A program made the position numbers and the translations under genes. A stretch of 40,456 nucleotides of DNA from Bacteroidota bacterium (GTDB taxonomy: Bacteria; Bacteroidota; Bacteroidia; Chitinophagales; LD1): positions 1-40,456 of the forward strand of contig CANJVG010000016.1 of NCBI GenBank assembly GCA_947478005.1, read 5' to 3'. Shown in pieces: positions 16,513-25,255 of this stretch; the first letter of the stretch is position 1, and each line of letters opens with the position of its first letter. Below the pieces are notes generated by a model. The model did no database searches and was not told where the DNA came from. It saw only the letters and a program-made list of their open reading frames with translations.

Positions 16513-18396
16513 GTGAAAAGTAAAATACCAATATCAGTAAGCCATCCGCATCTACTTAATGAGTGGGACTATAATTTAAACGAAACACGACCTGACCAAT
16601 TAACACACGGCTCATCCAAAAAAGTATTCTGGAGATGTCAAATTAATCATTCTTGGCAAGCATCCATTTACACAAGGGCTAAAGGCCATGGTTGTCCTTT
16701 TTGTAGATCGAGCACATCCCTAAATGAGTTAATCATATTTTCGGAATTGAGTTATATTTTTCCAGATGCAATACACAGATACATTAAGGATAAAAAAGAA
16801 ATCGATGTCTTTCTACCTGAAGTAAATATTGGAATTGAATATGATGGCTTTAGATGGCATAAAGAAAATGATTTAAAGGACAGAAATAAGAATGTATTCT
16901 ATGAAAAAATTGGCGTTAAGATTATTCGAGTTAGACAGAAAGGTCTACCGAAAATTGCAAACGATGATATTATAGCTGAAAAAAAAATAAATGCAAAAGC
17001 TGTAATTGATGATGTGCTAAGAAGTATCCTAAACTCTGGCCGTGCAAAAAATTATCGATCAAAAATTATAAATTACTTTAAACTTGCTGGTGTAGCAAAT
17101 GATTCAAAATATCAAGAACTATTAGCTTATCACCCATTCCCATTTAGAGGTAAAAGTTTAGAGGATAAATTTCCAACACTAGCTTCAGAGTGGAATATCG
17201 ATAAAAATAAAAATCTAACTCCAAATCATTTTTATCCGCAGTCAGCTACCATAGTGGGGTGGAAATGTGCTAAAGGCCATGAATGGGAGTCTAGAATTTC
17301 TCATCGAGTTAATGGTAGTGGTTGCCCAATTTGTTCAGGTCGCATTGCTGGATCAGAAAATAATCTCTTTGTAACTGATACCGAATTAGCAGAAGAATGG
17401 CATTTTCAAAAAAACAAACTACTTCCTTTTGATTATTTGCCCAATTCAGGTAAAAAAGTTTGGTGGAAATGCTTAAAAGGACATGAATGGCAGGCCACTA
17501 TTGCTAGCCGTAATTCCAATGGCGCAGGCTGCCCTTTTTGTTCTGGCAATAATATAGAAGAATCTGATAGTATCTTTTTCAACAAGGAAATAATGTCAAT
17601 TTGGAACTTTGACAAAAACAATTCTATAAGTCCAAAAAAGCTAAGTGAAAATTCGAATAAAAAAGTTTGGTGGAGGTGTAAAAAGAACCACGAATGGGAA
17701 TCCATTATTGCAAATATATCGAAAGGGAGCAGGTGTCCATTTTGCAGTGGACATAAAGCAACTTATGATTCTTCATTTGGAAATAATTACCCGGATTTAC
17801 TAAAAGAATGGAATTCCTTAAAAAATAACTTAAGTCCTTTCGATATAAGTTGTCAATCAAAAAAAAAGGTTTGGTGGAAATGCAATAATCAACACGAATG
17901 GCAAACCACAGTCCAGAATAGAACTAAAGGTTCAAGGTGCCCTTATTGCTCCAATAAAATTGTATTAGTAGGTAATTCTCTTTTTACATTGATGCCAGAA
18001 TTAATGAAAGAATGGGATTTCAAGAATAATCTAAAAGTAGATCCCAAAAAAATTAGTGTTGGCTCTGGTCTTAAAGCTTGGTGGATTTGTAAAAATGGCC
18101 ATTCATGGGAAGCATCAATTTATCATCGTACTAAAAACAAATCTGGATGTCCTTTTTGCTCAAATAAGAAGATTTCATCCGAAAATTCTATTGTGAAAAC
18201 ACATCCACATTTAACTGAAGAATGGGACTTTAAGAGGAATGCAGAAATTAAACCTGAAATGTATTCCCATGGTTCAACGAAAAAAGTTTGGTGGGAATGC
18301 ACTAAAGGTCACAGTTGGCTGGCATCAATCGGAAAAAGAACAAGCGGTAGAGGTTGCCCTGATTGTTATAAGCTAAAAAGAAAAAGTAGCACCTAA
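16513..18396 (+). CDS. Zinc-ribbon-repeat protein with embedded Vsr/DUF559-like nuclease
   Basis: A 627-residue protein, GTG start (an in-frame stop lies 9 bp upstream). It has seven copies of a 55-65-residue treble-clef/zinc-ribbon unit (DUF4379-like): 'hP.L..EWd...N....P......S.kKVwWkC..gHeW.a.i..R..G.gCPfC', with Cys-x3-His and CPxC as likely zinc ligands. Between unit 1 (about 10-64) and unit 2 (about 218-275) lies a nuclease-like domain, 69-190, with E72, D98 (EIDVFLPE) and E109/D111 (GIEYDG.RWH), then GVKIIRVRQKG. This resembles Vsr and DUF559 PD-(D/E)xK enzymes. A DNA-binding nuclease is likely; defence is inferred from the CBASS neighbour. AT-rich. The stop codon lies in an ACCTAAC motif. 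Confidence 0.8.
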   Translation: MKSKIPISVSHPHLLNEWDYNLNETRPDQLTHGSSKKVFWRCQINHSWQASIYTRAKGHGCPFCRSSTSLNELIIFSELSYIFPDAIHRYIKDKKEIDVFLPEVNIGIEYDGFRWHKENDLKDRNKNVFYEKIGVKIIRVRQKGLPKIANDDIIAEKKINAKAVIDDVLRSILNSGRAKNYRSKIINYFKLAGVANDSKYQELLAYHPFPFRGKSLEDKFPTLASEWNIDKNKNLTPNHFYPQSATIVGWKCAKGHEWESRISHRVNGSGCPICSGRIAGSENNLFVTDTELAEEWHFQKNKLLPFDYLPNSGKKVWWKCLKGHEWQATIASRNSNGAGCPFCSGNNIEESDSIFFNKEIMSIWNFDKNNSISPKKLSENSNKKVWWRCKKNHEWESIIANISKGSRCPFCSGHKATYDSSFGNNYPDLLKEWNSLKNNLSPFDISCQSKKKVWWKCNNQHEWQTTVQNRTKGSRCPYCSNKIVLVGNSLFTLMPELMKEWDFKNNLKVDPKKISVGSGLKAWWICKNGHSWEASIYHRTKNKSGCPFCSNKKISSENSIVKTHPHLTEEWDFKRNAEIKPEMYSHGSTKKVWWECTKGHSWLASIGKRTSGRGCPDCYKLKRKSST

Positions 18397-18486
18397 CAAT
18401 GGTAGACGTTGTTGGCGTTTAGGATCGGCTCTGCGATGATTCACCCACAACACAAAACCCTTATTTGGTTCGTTCATATTGTATAG

Positions 18487-18500
18487 CACAATATATTGTG
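18487..18500. other. 14-bp perfect palindrome
   Basis: CACAATATATTGTG lies in the 240-bp AT-rich stretch between the zinc-ribbon gene and the next small ORF. It could be a binding site; there is no T-run or regulator nearby to settle it. The track ORF 18373..18567 on the minus strand runs through it and lacks support. Confidence 0.5.
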
Positions 18501-18637
18501 TTTTGTTTAATATACAGCTATGATTTCCTAACTTATTAAAAAAAAATAACCAGAAAAAATTTAGCACCCCTAAATTTCATCATACCAGAATCTTTATTAT
18601 ATTTTTGCAACAAGTAATTCAGAATTTAAGAATCATT

Positions 18638-18790
18638 ATGAATCAAACACTTGCATTTCTCCTATTAGTTGCAATTCCCTTTGTTTGTAGGTATTGTTTT
18701 AAAGTTTACATCATTAAAACATTTAAGGATAAAGACAGTGAACTTGATTTTAAAAATGACAGGTATATAATAAATGGTAAGAAAAAATAA
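18638..18790 (+). CDS. Possible 50-aa single-TM membrane protein
   Basis: From the ATG at 18638 the product has one membrane helix (LAFLLLVAIPFVCRYCFKVYI) and a polar, charged tail (KTFKDKDSELDFKNDRYIINGKKK). TATTTTTG at 18600-18607 fits a Bacteroidota -7 element, though I see no matching TTTG upstream. The ORF is short and AT-rich like the defence genes, so it could be chance. It resembles nothing I know. Confidence 0.4.
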   Translation: MNQTLAFLLLVAIPFVCRYCFKVYIIKTFKDKDSELDFKNDRYIINGKKK

Positions 18791-18799
18791 GTAACCCCC

Positions 18800-18852
18800 C
18801 CCTTCTTCGTCCCCACAGGGTCTCCGCCTTGGGACCCTGCGCGAGTGAAGGG
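18800..18852. terminator. Hairpin with GC-rich stem after the defence region
   Basis: CAGGGTC (18816-18822) pairs with GACCCTG (18833-18839), and an outer CCCTTC (18800-18805) pairs with GAAGGG (18847-18852). A C8 run precedes it. There is no T-run, so it may be a factor-dependent terminator or a boundary element. Confidence 0.4.
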
Positions 18853-18943
18853 CTAAGTGAATAGAGTACCTAAGAAACCTTTTGCATTAAGTTTCTCTTT
18901 CTTCACCGCTCTGCCGGAACCAACGCTAAGACCTCATTAATTT

Positions 18944-18951
18944 TATTTTTG
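18944..18951 (+). promoter_or_regulatory. Candidate -7 element for the S41 protease gene
   Basis: TATTTTTG matches the TAnnTTTG consensus and lies 21 bp before the ATG at 18973. No clear TTTG is present 19-21 bp upstream, so the promoter call is only partial. Confidence 0.35.
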
Positions 18952-18972
18952 CCGCCTCAATTAAAAGCATAG

Positions 18973-20601
18973 ATGGATATTAATGACGATAAGCTGCCTT
19001 CCAATTCCTTTCGCAAACAGCAAACATCCAATCCTTACACTCCTTTTATTTATGCGCTGATATTATCCTTCGGGGTCATGCTCGGTTTTGTCGTCAACAC
19101 GATTACCAGCGGCAAACAACAGGTATCCAACAGCAACTATGATAAGATTCTGGACATCCTGAATTATGTTGACGTAAAGTATGTAGACACTATCAACCGT
19201 TCGCAGCTCATGAACAAGACGATTGATAAAATGCTTTCCAATCTCGACCCTCACTCGGTATATATACCGGCCAGCGATTTAAGCGAAACCAACGAATCAC
19301 TCGAAGGCAATTTTGAAGGCGTAGGCATTGAGTTCTTCATTGTGCAGGATACTATCACGGTAGTTACCGCCATATCCGGTGGCCCTTCCGAAAGCGTAGG
19401 TATCAGAGCCGGTGACAGAATCATTAAGATTGAAGATAGCGTAGTAGCAGGCATAAAAATTAAGGACACGGAAGTAAAACATCGTCTTCGCGGCCCCAAA
19501 AACACTAAAGTTAGAGTTGCAATTCTTCGCAATGGGGTCAAAGACCTTATTGCCTTTACCATCCAGCGCGGCAAAATTCCGCTCTATAGCGTTGATGCTG
19601 CTTATATGCTGAATGAAAACACAGGCTACATCCGTATAAACACTTTCAGCTCTACAACCCATCGCGAGTTTGCTGAAAAGATAATGAACTTACAGAAGAC
19701 CGGTATGAAGAAACTCGTGATCGATTTGCGCGATAATCCAGGTGGATATTTGCAGGCAGCTACCACCATTGCCGATGAAATCCTGTCGGGCGAAAAAATG
19801 ATAGTGTACACCAAAGGCAAAGCCTATGAAAAGCAGGAATATCGAGCCAATAAAGAAGGTCTCTTCGAACAAGGCGAACTGGTCATCCTGATAGACCAAT
19901 ATTCCGCCTCAGCCAGCGAAATTCTTTCAGGAGCTGTGCAGGATTGGGATAGAGGCACCATCATTGGTCGAACTTCCTTTGGCAAAGGCCTGGTGCAGGA
20001 ACAGTATGATTTAAAAGATGGCTCTGCCATTCGATTGACAGTAGCCCGTTACTATACTCCTTCCGGTAGATGTATTCAGCGGCCTTACGACAAAGGCAAG
20101 GATCAATATGAAAATGATGTCTATGAACGCTATGCCCGTGGCGAATTCGTTCATGAGGATTCAATAAAAACTGCCGACAGCGTTGAATATAAAACATCGA
20201 AAGGGAAAAGAGTTTATGCCGGTGGTGGCATACGTCCCGACATTTTTGTGCCAATGGATACATCGGCCGACAATGCCTTCTTTTTCAATGTTCGGGCCCA
20301 TGTTCCCGAGTTTGTTTACAAATACTATTCGCAGCATGCCGGCTTGTTAGCAGCCTATAAAACACCACAGGATTTCGGTAAGCAGTATACGGTAACCAAT
20401 GAGATGGTTTTAGAGTTCTATAAATATGCCGAGAGTGCAGGCCTGAAGCGTAATGCAGATAAAGAAGCGAAGACTGAGGCCAAGTTGAAACTGAATCTCA
20501 AAGCATTTCTCGCCAAACAGCTTTGGCGTATGGATGGATTCTACTACATTATCAATGAAGATGACAAAGTAGTGAAAGCTGCTTTGGACAAATTGAAATA
20601 G
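18973..20601 (+). CDS. S41-family C-terminal processing peptidase
   Basis: A periplasmic serine protease of the CtpA/Prc type, 542 residues. One N-terminal membrane anchor lies at about 24-44. A PDZ domain runs about 115-200 (EGVGIEF, GDRIIKIED, RLRGPKNTKVRV). The protease domain has VIDLRDNPGGYL, the nucleophile in QYSASASEI (Ser315), and the general base in SFGKGLVQ (Lys338), so it uses a Ser/Lys dyad. The C-terminal ~140 residues extend past the core, as is usual in Bacteroidota members. It would trim or degrade envelope proteins. Monocistronic in appearance; the PNP gene starts 153 bp later. Confidence 0.94.
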   Translation: MDINDDKLPSNSFRKQQTSNPYTPFIYALILSFGVMLGFVVNTITSGKQQVSNSNYDKILDILNYVDVKYVDTINRSQLMNKTIDKMLSNLDPHSVYIPASDLSETNESLEGNFEGVGIEFFIVQDTITVVTAISGGPSESVGIRAGDRIIKIEDSVVAGIKIKDTEVKHRLRGPKNTKVRVAILRNGVKDLIAFTIQRGKIPLYSVDAAYMLNENTGYIRINTFSSTTHREFAEKIMNLQKTGMKKLVIDLRDNPGGYLQAATTIADEILSGEKMIVYTKGKAYEKQEYRANKEGLFEQGELVILIDQYSASASEILSGAVQDWDRGTIIGRTSFGKGLVQEQYDLKDGSAIRLTVARYYTPSGRCIQRPYDKGKDQYENDVYERYARGEFVHEDSIKTADSVEYKTSKGKRVYAGGGIRPDIFVPMDTSADNAFFFNVRAHVPEFVYKYYSQHAGLLAAYKTPQDFGKQYTVTNEMVLEFYKYAESAGLKRNADKEAKTEAKLKLNLKAFLAKQLWRMDGFYYIINEDDKVVKAALDKLK

Positions 20602-20754
20602 AATATTTAGCCTCGATATTTGGGTGGCAAAACCGCTTTTATTTATACTGCTATCATTTAGTAATTCGAAGCGCTGAGCGGCACTCGCTGTAACCAAATT
20701 CTCTCATTCCCAATCCGATTCTTCTTGTTTAATTTGCGCACTCAGAAAATAGCT

Positions 20755-21579
20755 ATGAAAAACTTAGTAGAAAAGATAAAAGAAACCAGCGCGTTTCTGC
20801 AGTCGAAAATTAACGGAGATTATAAATACGGTATCATTCTCGGTTCGGGTTTGGGCAAACTGACCCATGAAATAACTGTTCACACCACTATAGCCTATAC
20901 TGACATACCGAACTTTCCGGTCAGCACCGTGCAGGGACATGGGGGCAGTTTGATTTTTGGCGAATTGGGCGGCAAACGCATAATAGCCATGAGTGGTCGC
21001 TTTCATTATTATGAAGGCTACAGCATGAGCGAGGTAACCTTTCCAGTAAGAGTGATGAAGGATATGGGCGTAGAAACCCTTTTGATTTCCAACGCATCCG
21101 GTGGTATGAATCCCGATTTTGAAGTAGGCGATTTAATGATTATCACCGACCACATTTATCTACAACCCGACCACCCCTTAAGAGGCAAAAATCATGAAGA
21201 ACTTGGCCCCCGTTTTCCGAATATGAGCCATGCCTACAATCCGTCAATGGTTAAAAAGGCTATTTCTATTGCCGATGAAAACAATATTACCTGCCGCACT
21301 GGGGTCTATGTGGGCGTACAAGGTCCTACTTTCGAAACTCCGGCAGAATATAAGATGTATCACATTCTTGGAGGAGATGCTGTAGGCATGAGCACCACTC
21401 CGGAGGTAGTAGTAGCGCGTCATGCAGGTATGGAGGTGTTTGCCATTTCGGTAATCAGCGACATTGGTTTCCCTTTCGAAAAGGCCGATAATGTAAGCCA
21501 CGAATTTGTGCTCAATGCCGCATCAGAGGCGGAACCCAAGATGACAAAGATTATCATCGAATTGCTGAAACAGATTTAA
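20755..21579 (+). CDS. Purine-nucleoside phosphorylase (trimeric type)
   Basis: Splits purine nucleosides with phosphate in the salvage pathway. The 274-residue protein shows GIILGSGLGKL (phosphate binding), VQGHGG, GRFHYYEGY, NASGGMNP and PTFETPAE (base-contacting Glu198), then MSTTPEVVVARH. The start is the ATG at 20755; the track start adds ten residues. At the base-specificity position, which is Asn in the mammalian and mycobacterial enzymes, this protein has Asp236 (SVISDIG). Asp here is common in Bacteroidota members, as far as I recall, and could widen specificity to 6-amino purines, so I leave the gene symbol open. Confidence 0.94.
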   Translation: MKNLVEKIKETSAFLQSKINGDYKYGIILGSGLGKLTHEITVHTTIAYTDIPNFPVSTVQGHGGSLIFGELGGKRIIAMSGRFHYYEGYSMSEVTFPVRVMKDMGVETLLISNASGGMNPDFEVGDLMIITDHIYLQPDHPLRGKNHEELGPRFPNMSHAYNPSMVKKAISIADENNITCRTGVYVGVQGPTFETPAEYKMYHILGGDAVGMSTTPEVVVARHAGMEVFAISVISDIGFPFEKADNVSHEFVLNAASEAEPKMTKIIIELLKQI

Positions 21580-21584
21580 GGCTA

Positions 21585-21666
21585 TTGACGATTGACCATT
21601 GAAATGAATCACCATTCCATTCCCAAGCTTTTCTTTTTCCTGCTATGGTCTATGGTCAATTGTCAA
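21585..21666 (+). repeat. Inverted repeat flanking the porin start codon
   Basis: TTGACGATTGACCAT (21585-21599) and ATGGTCAATTGTCAA (21652-21666) are complementary at 14 of 15 positions. They enclose the ATG at 21604 in a 52-base loop. More copies of the same motif (TGGTCTATGGTC before, TGGTCAAC after) extend the right arm. The right arm is read as codons of the signal peptide. Confidence 0.75.
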
Positions 21667-23544
21667 TGGTCAACTGCTTCTCCGGTTGATTCTGTCAAGA
21701 CACTATTCGGCAACAAAGTTGTTGCTTCGACAAAGAACGATACCTACTTTCTGAATGCAGACCCAGGGCAGCATTATGTTATAGACTCCAATATTTATGG
21801 CATTCAAAACTATAGCGTGGTGCAGCGCAGTGCCGGTAGGGAATATGCCAACCTGAGCAACACCGGAAGCGCTGCCTATCCTTTAGTGTTTGATATCAAT
21901 CGGTCCACCGGTTTTAACCTTGGCTACAATCAGTTTGATGCTTATCGTTACCACAAAGATTCGGTAAAATATTATCAGGTCATTCGTCCTTACACGGAAG
22001 TGAGTATGCTTATAGGGCTAAAAGCAGAGCAGATATTTCAAGGCATCTTTGCCAATCAACACAAAGGCATTATTTATTACGGAGTAGAATTCAGAAGGAT
22101 ATTTTCCAAGGGCATCTATCCCAATAGCCGCAATAACAACAACGGTTTCAATCTGTATGGCATTTACAATTCCAAAAACAAACGCTGGAATGTGCAGGCC
22201 GACATTATATTCAACTGGTTCCGGCCACAAGAGAATGGCGGAGTAACGGTGGACCCGTTTAGCGGCAAATACTTTCAAAAAACATTAGTGCCTGTGGTGC
22301 TGGGTGTGGCCGAAGGGAAATATTCGCAGGTAGATGCTTATTTAAAAACCTCTTACAACATCGGAAAAAAATACTACGAGCATCCAAGCGACACAAACGG
22401 TAAGAAGGTATTGATGCCCGTGTTTCGAATCTCCCATCAGTTAAATATAGAGAACAGCAAAAACAAGTATCATGACTTTGGTACCAATGCTTCACCTCTC
22501 AACTCCGGTTACTATGGTGCGTTCTACATTATTCCCGATTCCATTTCCAATCAATTGGATTATACAAAAATCGGCAATGCACTTCAACTTGATTATGTAG
22601 CCCGTAAACTTTCATCGGATTCTGCTTACAGCGAGAAGAACTTCATTGCCAGTGCCGAACTGGGGTTTGACTATTTCTACATTAAGCAAAATGAATTGAA
22701 AAGCAACACAAGCAATTTCTATGTGTCGGGAAACTTCAGAAATAATGCGTCATCGGGCTCCAAATTATTTTACCGAGCAGCAGTGAAATACTTCCTTTAT
22801 GGCTGGAATCAAAATGATTTATTGGCGGATGCCTTAGTGGGATATGATTTAGGCAAGGTCGGTGTGCTTTCAGGCAACTTCACTTATCAGTTAAAAGAAG
22901 CACCCTATATATATGAGCGCTACATCACCCATCCGGTAGTATGGGATTATAGTTTACCCAAAACGAAAACAATGGTGGCTGGATTCAGGTATCAGAACAT
23001 TCGTTACGGTTTAGATGCAGGGTTGAATTATTATGTATTGGATCATCTGCCTGTCTATCCGGGTCGTTCATCGCCCTATATCTCTACAGGTATTGAAAAC
23101 GCTTTTGTGGTTCATGCAGGAAACAGAAATGGGTTCTATGGGTTGCATATAGACAACGATGTATGGTTTACTATAACACCCAACAACGGCCTGATTAAAC
23201 AAACCTATCCTATGCTGGTTACCAAGCACAGCATTTATTATGAAAACAGACTGTTTAAGAAGATGCTTTGGTTTGCCACCGGTTTCGATTTGCGCTATCG
23301 CTATCAAAACAACGGACCTTACTATGAGCCTATGATGGGGGCCTTCTATCCAACGGGTATAAACAACAAGTTCTATCCGGTGCTCGATTGGTTCTTGAAT
23401 GCTAAGATTAAAACAGTGCGCATTTTCCTCAAGGTTACCAATATCAGTTCTAATATAGGGGGCAAAGGATATTACCAGATGTATGGATATCCTGCAACAG
23501 ACCTATCCTTCCAGTTTGGTTTGAAATGGAGATTCTTTGAATAG
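21604..23544 (+). CDS. Putative outer-membrane porin (Porin_10-like)
   Basis: A 646-residue protein from the ATG at 21604. The signal peptide (IPKLFFFLLWSMVNCQWSTAS) is followed by a run of beta-strands with the alternating pattern of a large barrel. Markers are INRSTGFNLGYNQFDAYRY, YTEVSMLIGLKAEQIFQGIFAN, YGVEFRRIFSKGIYPNSRNNNNG and a final strand ending in FQFGLKWRFFE, with a terminal aromatic as is usual for barrels. It matches the 'putative porin' family of Bacteroidota in layout and length. Solute specificity cannot be read. The gene follows PNP by 24 bp and may be co-transcribed. An inverted repeat brackets its start. Confidence 0.85.
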   Translation: MNHHSIPKLFFFLLWSMVNCQWSTASPVDSVKTLFGNKVVASTKNDTYFLNADPGQHYVIDSNIYGIQNYSVVQRSAGREYANLSNTGSAAYPLVFDINRSTGFNLGYNQFDAYRYHKDSVKYYQVIRPYTEVSMLIGLKAEQIFQGIFANQHKGIIYYGVEFRRIFSKGIYPNSRNNNNGFNLYGIYNSKNKRWNVQADIIFNWFRPQENGGVTVDPFSGKYFQKTLVPVVLGVAEGKYSQVDAYLKTSYNIGKKYYEHPSDTNGKKVLMPVFRISHQLNIENSKNKYHDFGTNASPLNSGYYGAFYIIPDSISNQLDYTKIGNALQLDYVARKLSSDSAYSEKNFIASAELGFDYFYIKQNELKSNTSNFYVSGNFRNNASSGSKLFYRAAVKYFLYGWNQNDLLADALVGYDLGKVGVLSGNFTYQLKEAPYIYERYITHPVVWDYSLPKTKTMVAGFRYQNIRYGLDAGLNYYVLDHLPVYPGRSSPYISTGIENAFVVHAGNRNGFYGLHIDNDVWFTITPNNGLIKQTYPMLVTKHSIYYENRLFKKMLWFATGFDLRYRYQNNGPYYEPMMGAFYPTGINNKFYPVLDWFLNAKIKTVRIFLKVTNISSNIGGKGYYQMYGYPATDLSFQFGLKWRFFE

Positions 23545-23547
23545 AGA

Positions 23548-24771
23548 TTACAGATTAGTAGCAAACAACAATTCCAGATTGCTGCTCTTGATGCCAAACA
23601 TGTTGGCTAAGTTTTCGTTGGTAAGGTTCCCTTTATACATATAAATACCACTACGGATTCCCTTGTCTTCATAAATCAGATTCTTCATGCCGCTCAAATC
23701 GCCACATTTGAGTAAGATAGGAGTGAGGATATTGCTAAATGCATAAGAAGCCGTGCGCGAAACACGCGAAGGAATATTAGGCACACAGTAATGGGTCACA
23801 TCGTATTTCTTAAAAGTCGGCTCGGCATGAGACGTAACTTCCGAAGTTTCGAAACAACCTCCCTGGTCGATACTTACATCAATAACCACACTTCCCGGTT
23901 TCATCTTAGCCACCATTTCCTCCGTAACGATAACAGGTGTGCGTCCTTGTTTGGAATGAACAGCACCAATAGCCACATCGGCACTTTCTAATTCCTGTTC
24001 TAAGATAACCGGAGAAATGGTAGAAGTGAAAACACGAGTATTTATCTTTTCTTGTAAACGTTGTAATTTGAAAACGTTGTTGTCAAAAACAGAAATCACT
24101 GCGCCTAATCCAATAGCTGCTCGAGCTGCAAAAACACCTACTACACCTGCACCCAGAATAACCACCTTAGCAGGCGGCACTCCGGAAATACCGCCCAGCA
24201 AAATCCCTTTTCCATCATTAGCATTACTCAGGAACTCTGCAGCCAGCAGAATTACACTATTTCCCGCAATTTCACTCATGGCACGTACAAAAGGGAAACG
24301 TCCTGCTTCATCATTCGTATATTCATAAGCCAAAGCTGTCACCTTCTTTTTCATCAACAACTGAATGTATTCTTTCTTCATCGTTGGAAGATGAATTGGG
24401 GAGATGAGGGTTTGGTTGCTTTGAAGCATTTCTATTTCTTCAATCTGCACGGGTGCAATCTTGATAACCGTGTCTGCTTTAAACACTTCTTCGGTGCTAT
24501 CGGTTATTTCGGCTCCCGATTCAGAGTAATCATTGTCTGAAAAATGGGAATCGTTTCCTGCACCACGCTCTATCAATATGCGGTGGCCATTAGATACAAG
24601 CGTTTTAACGCTCTCGGGAGTCAAGCCGATTCTATGCTCCTGAAAACTTTTTTCTTTTGGAATGCCAATAAACAGTTTGGCTTTTCGCATGGCCACCATC
24701 GAAGGTGATTCCATCGGTTGCAAACCAAGTTTGCTCACTATACCTTCAAAATCTTTTTTCTTTTCTGACAT
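23548..24771 (-). CDS. ald: Alanine dehydrogenase
   Basis: Converts alanine and NAD+ to pyruvate, ammonium and NADH. The 407-residue chain carries the N-terminal AlaDh domain (FIGIPKEKSFQEHRIGLTPESV, with Arg and Lys of the pyruvate site; GAGNDSHFSDNDY), the Rossmann region (VVILGAGVVGVFAARAAIGLGA), and VVIDVSIDQGGCFETS and HYCVPNIPSRVSRTASYAF. The N-terminal extension of ~30 residues (MSEKKKDFEGIVSKLGL...) is usual in the Bacteroidota form. The porin is convergent with a gap of 3 bp. tsaE lies upstream on the same strand with 37 bp between, a common neighbour pair in this phylum. Confidence 0.93.
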   Translation of the reverse strand: MSEKKKDFEGIVSKLGLQPMESPSMVAMRKAKLFIGIPKEKSFQEHRIGLTPESVKTLVSNGHRILIERGAGNDSHFSDNDYSESGAEITDSTEEVFKADTVIKIAPVQIEEIEMLQSNQTLISPIHLPTMKKEYIQLLMKKKVTALAYEYTNDEAGRFPFVRAMSEIAGNSVILLAAEFLSNANDGKGILLGGISGVPPAKVVILGAGVVGVFAARAAIGLGAVISVFDNNVFKLQRLQEKINTRVFTSTISPVILEQELESADVAIGAVHSKQGRTPVIVTEEMVAKMKPGSVVIDVSIDQGGCFETSEVTSHAEPTFKKYDVTHYCVPNIPSRVSRTASYAFSNILTPILLKCGDLSGMKNLIYEDKGIRSGIYMYKGNLTNENLANMFGIKSSNLELLFATNL

Positions 24772-24808
24772 ATCTTCGTGTTGATGATTGATTTACAGAA
24801 TGCGCTAA

Positions 24809-25234
24809 TCAGTTGCTAAAGATAGACAAGTTTCGCATATTTTCATCAGGTTTGATTTCAATTTTGACCACATCGTTGGGTAAAAGCCCTGCCACCAATT
24901 CTGGCCACTCAATAAAACAGTAGGTTTCACCATTCACATATTCCTCAATACCCACTTCTAATGCTTCTTCCAAACTCTTCAAACGATAAAGGTCAATGTG
25001 ATAAATCCTGCCCCAGGTATCGGACAGGTATTCATTCACGATGCTGTAAGTAGGGCTGCTGAAATTGTCGTTCGAGCCCAGCTGTTTGCACATCTCTTTG
25101 ATAAGTGTGGTCTTGCCTGCTCCCATGTCGGCATAGAAGGCGAACACTTTTCTGCCTTCCGAAAATTGCAGAATACTTTTAGCAACACTTGGAAGTTCAG
25201 CTATACTAACTATGGAAATCTCTGTATGTCTCAA
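24809..25234 (-). CDS. tsaE: tRNA threonylcarbamoyladenosine biosynthesis ATPase TsaE
   Basis: The ATPase that works with TsaB and TsaD to make t6A37 in tRNA. A 141-residue protein of family length: Walker A ADMGAGKTT (about 36-44), SSPTYSIVNEY, then the DLYRL motif and FIEWPE (Walker B-like). It sits just upstream of ald on the same strand and 21 bp after the phosphodiesterase gene, so the three probably form one transcript. Confidence 0.95.
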   Translation of the reverse strand: MRHTEISIVSIAELPSVAKSILQFSEGRKVFAFYADMGAGKTTLIKEMCKQLGSNDNFSSPTYSIVNEYLSDTWGRIYHIDLYRLKSLEEALEVGIEEYVNGETYCFIEWPELVAGLLPNDVVKIEIKPDENMRNLSIFSN

Positions 25235-25255
25235 GTTGGTTTTGTCCTTTTATAT

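Noticed and set aside
18373-18567. 64-aa ORF on the minus strand after the zinc-ribbon gene
   Set aside because: It begins in the 3' end of the gene on the other strand and crosses a palindrome. No start context or domain.
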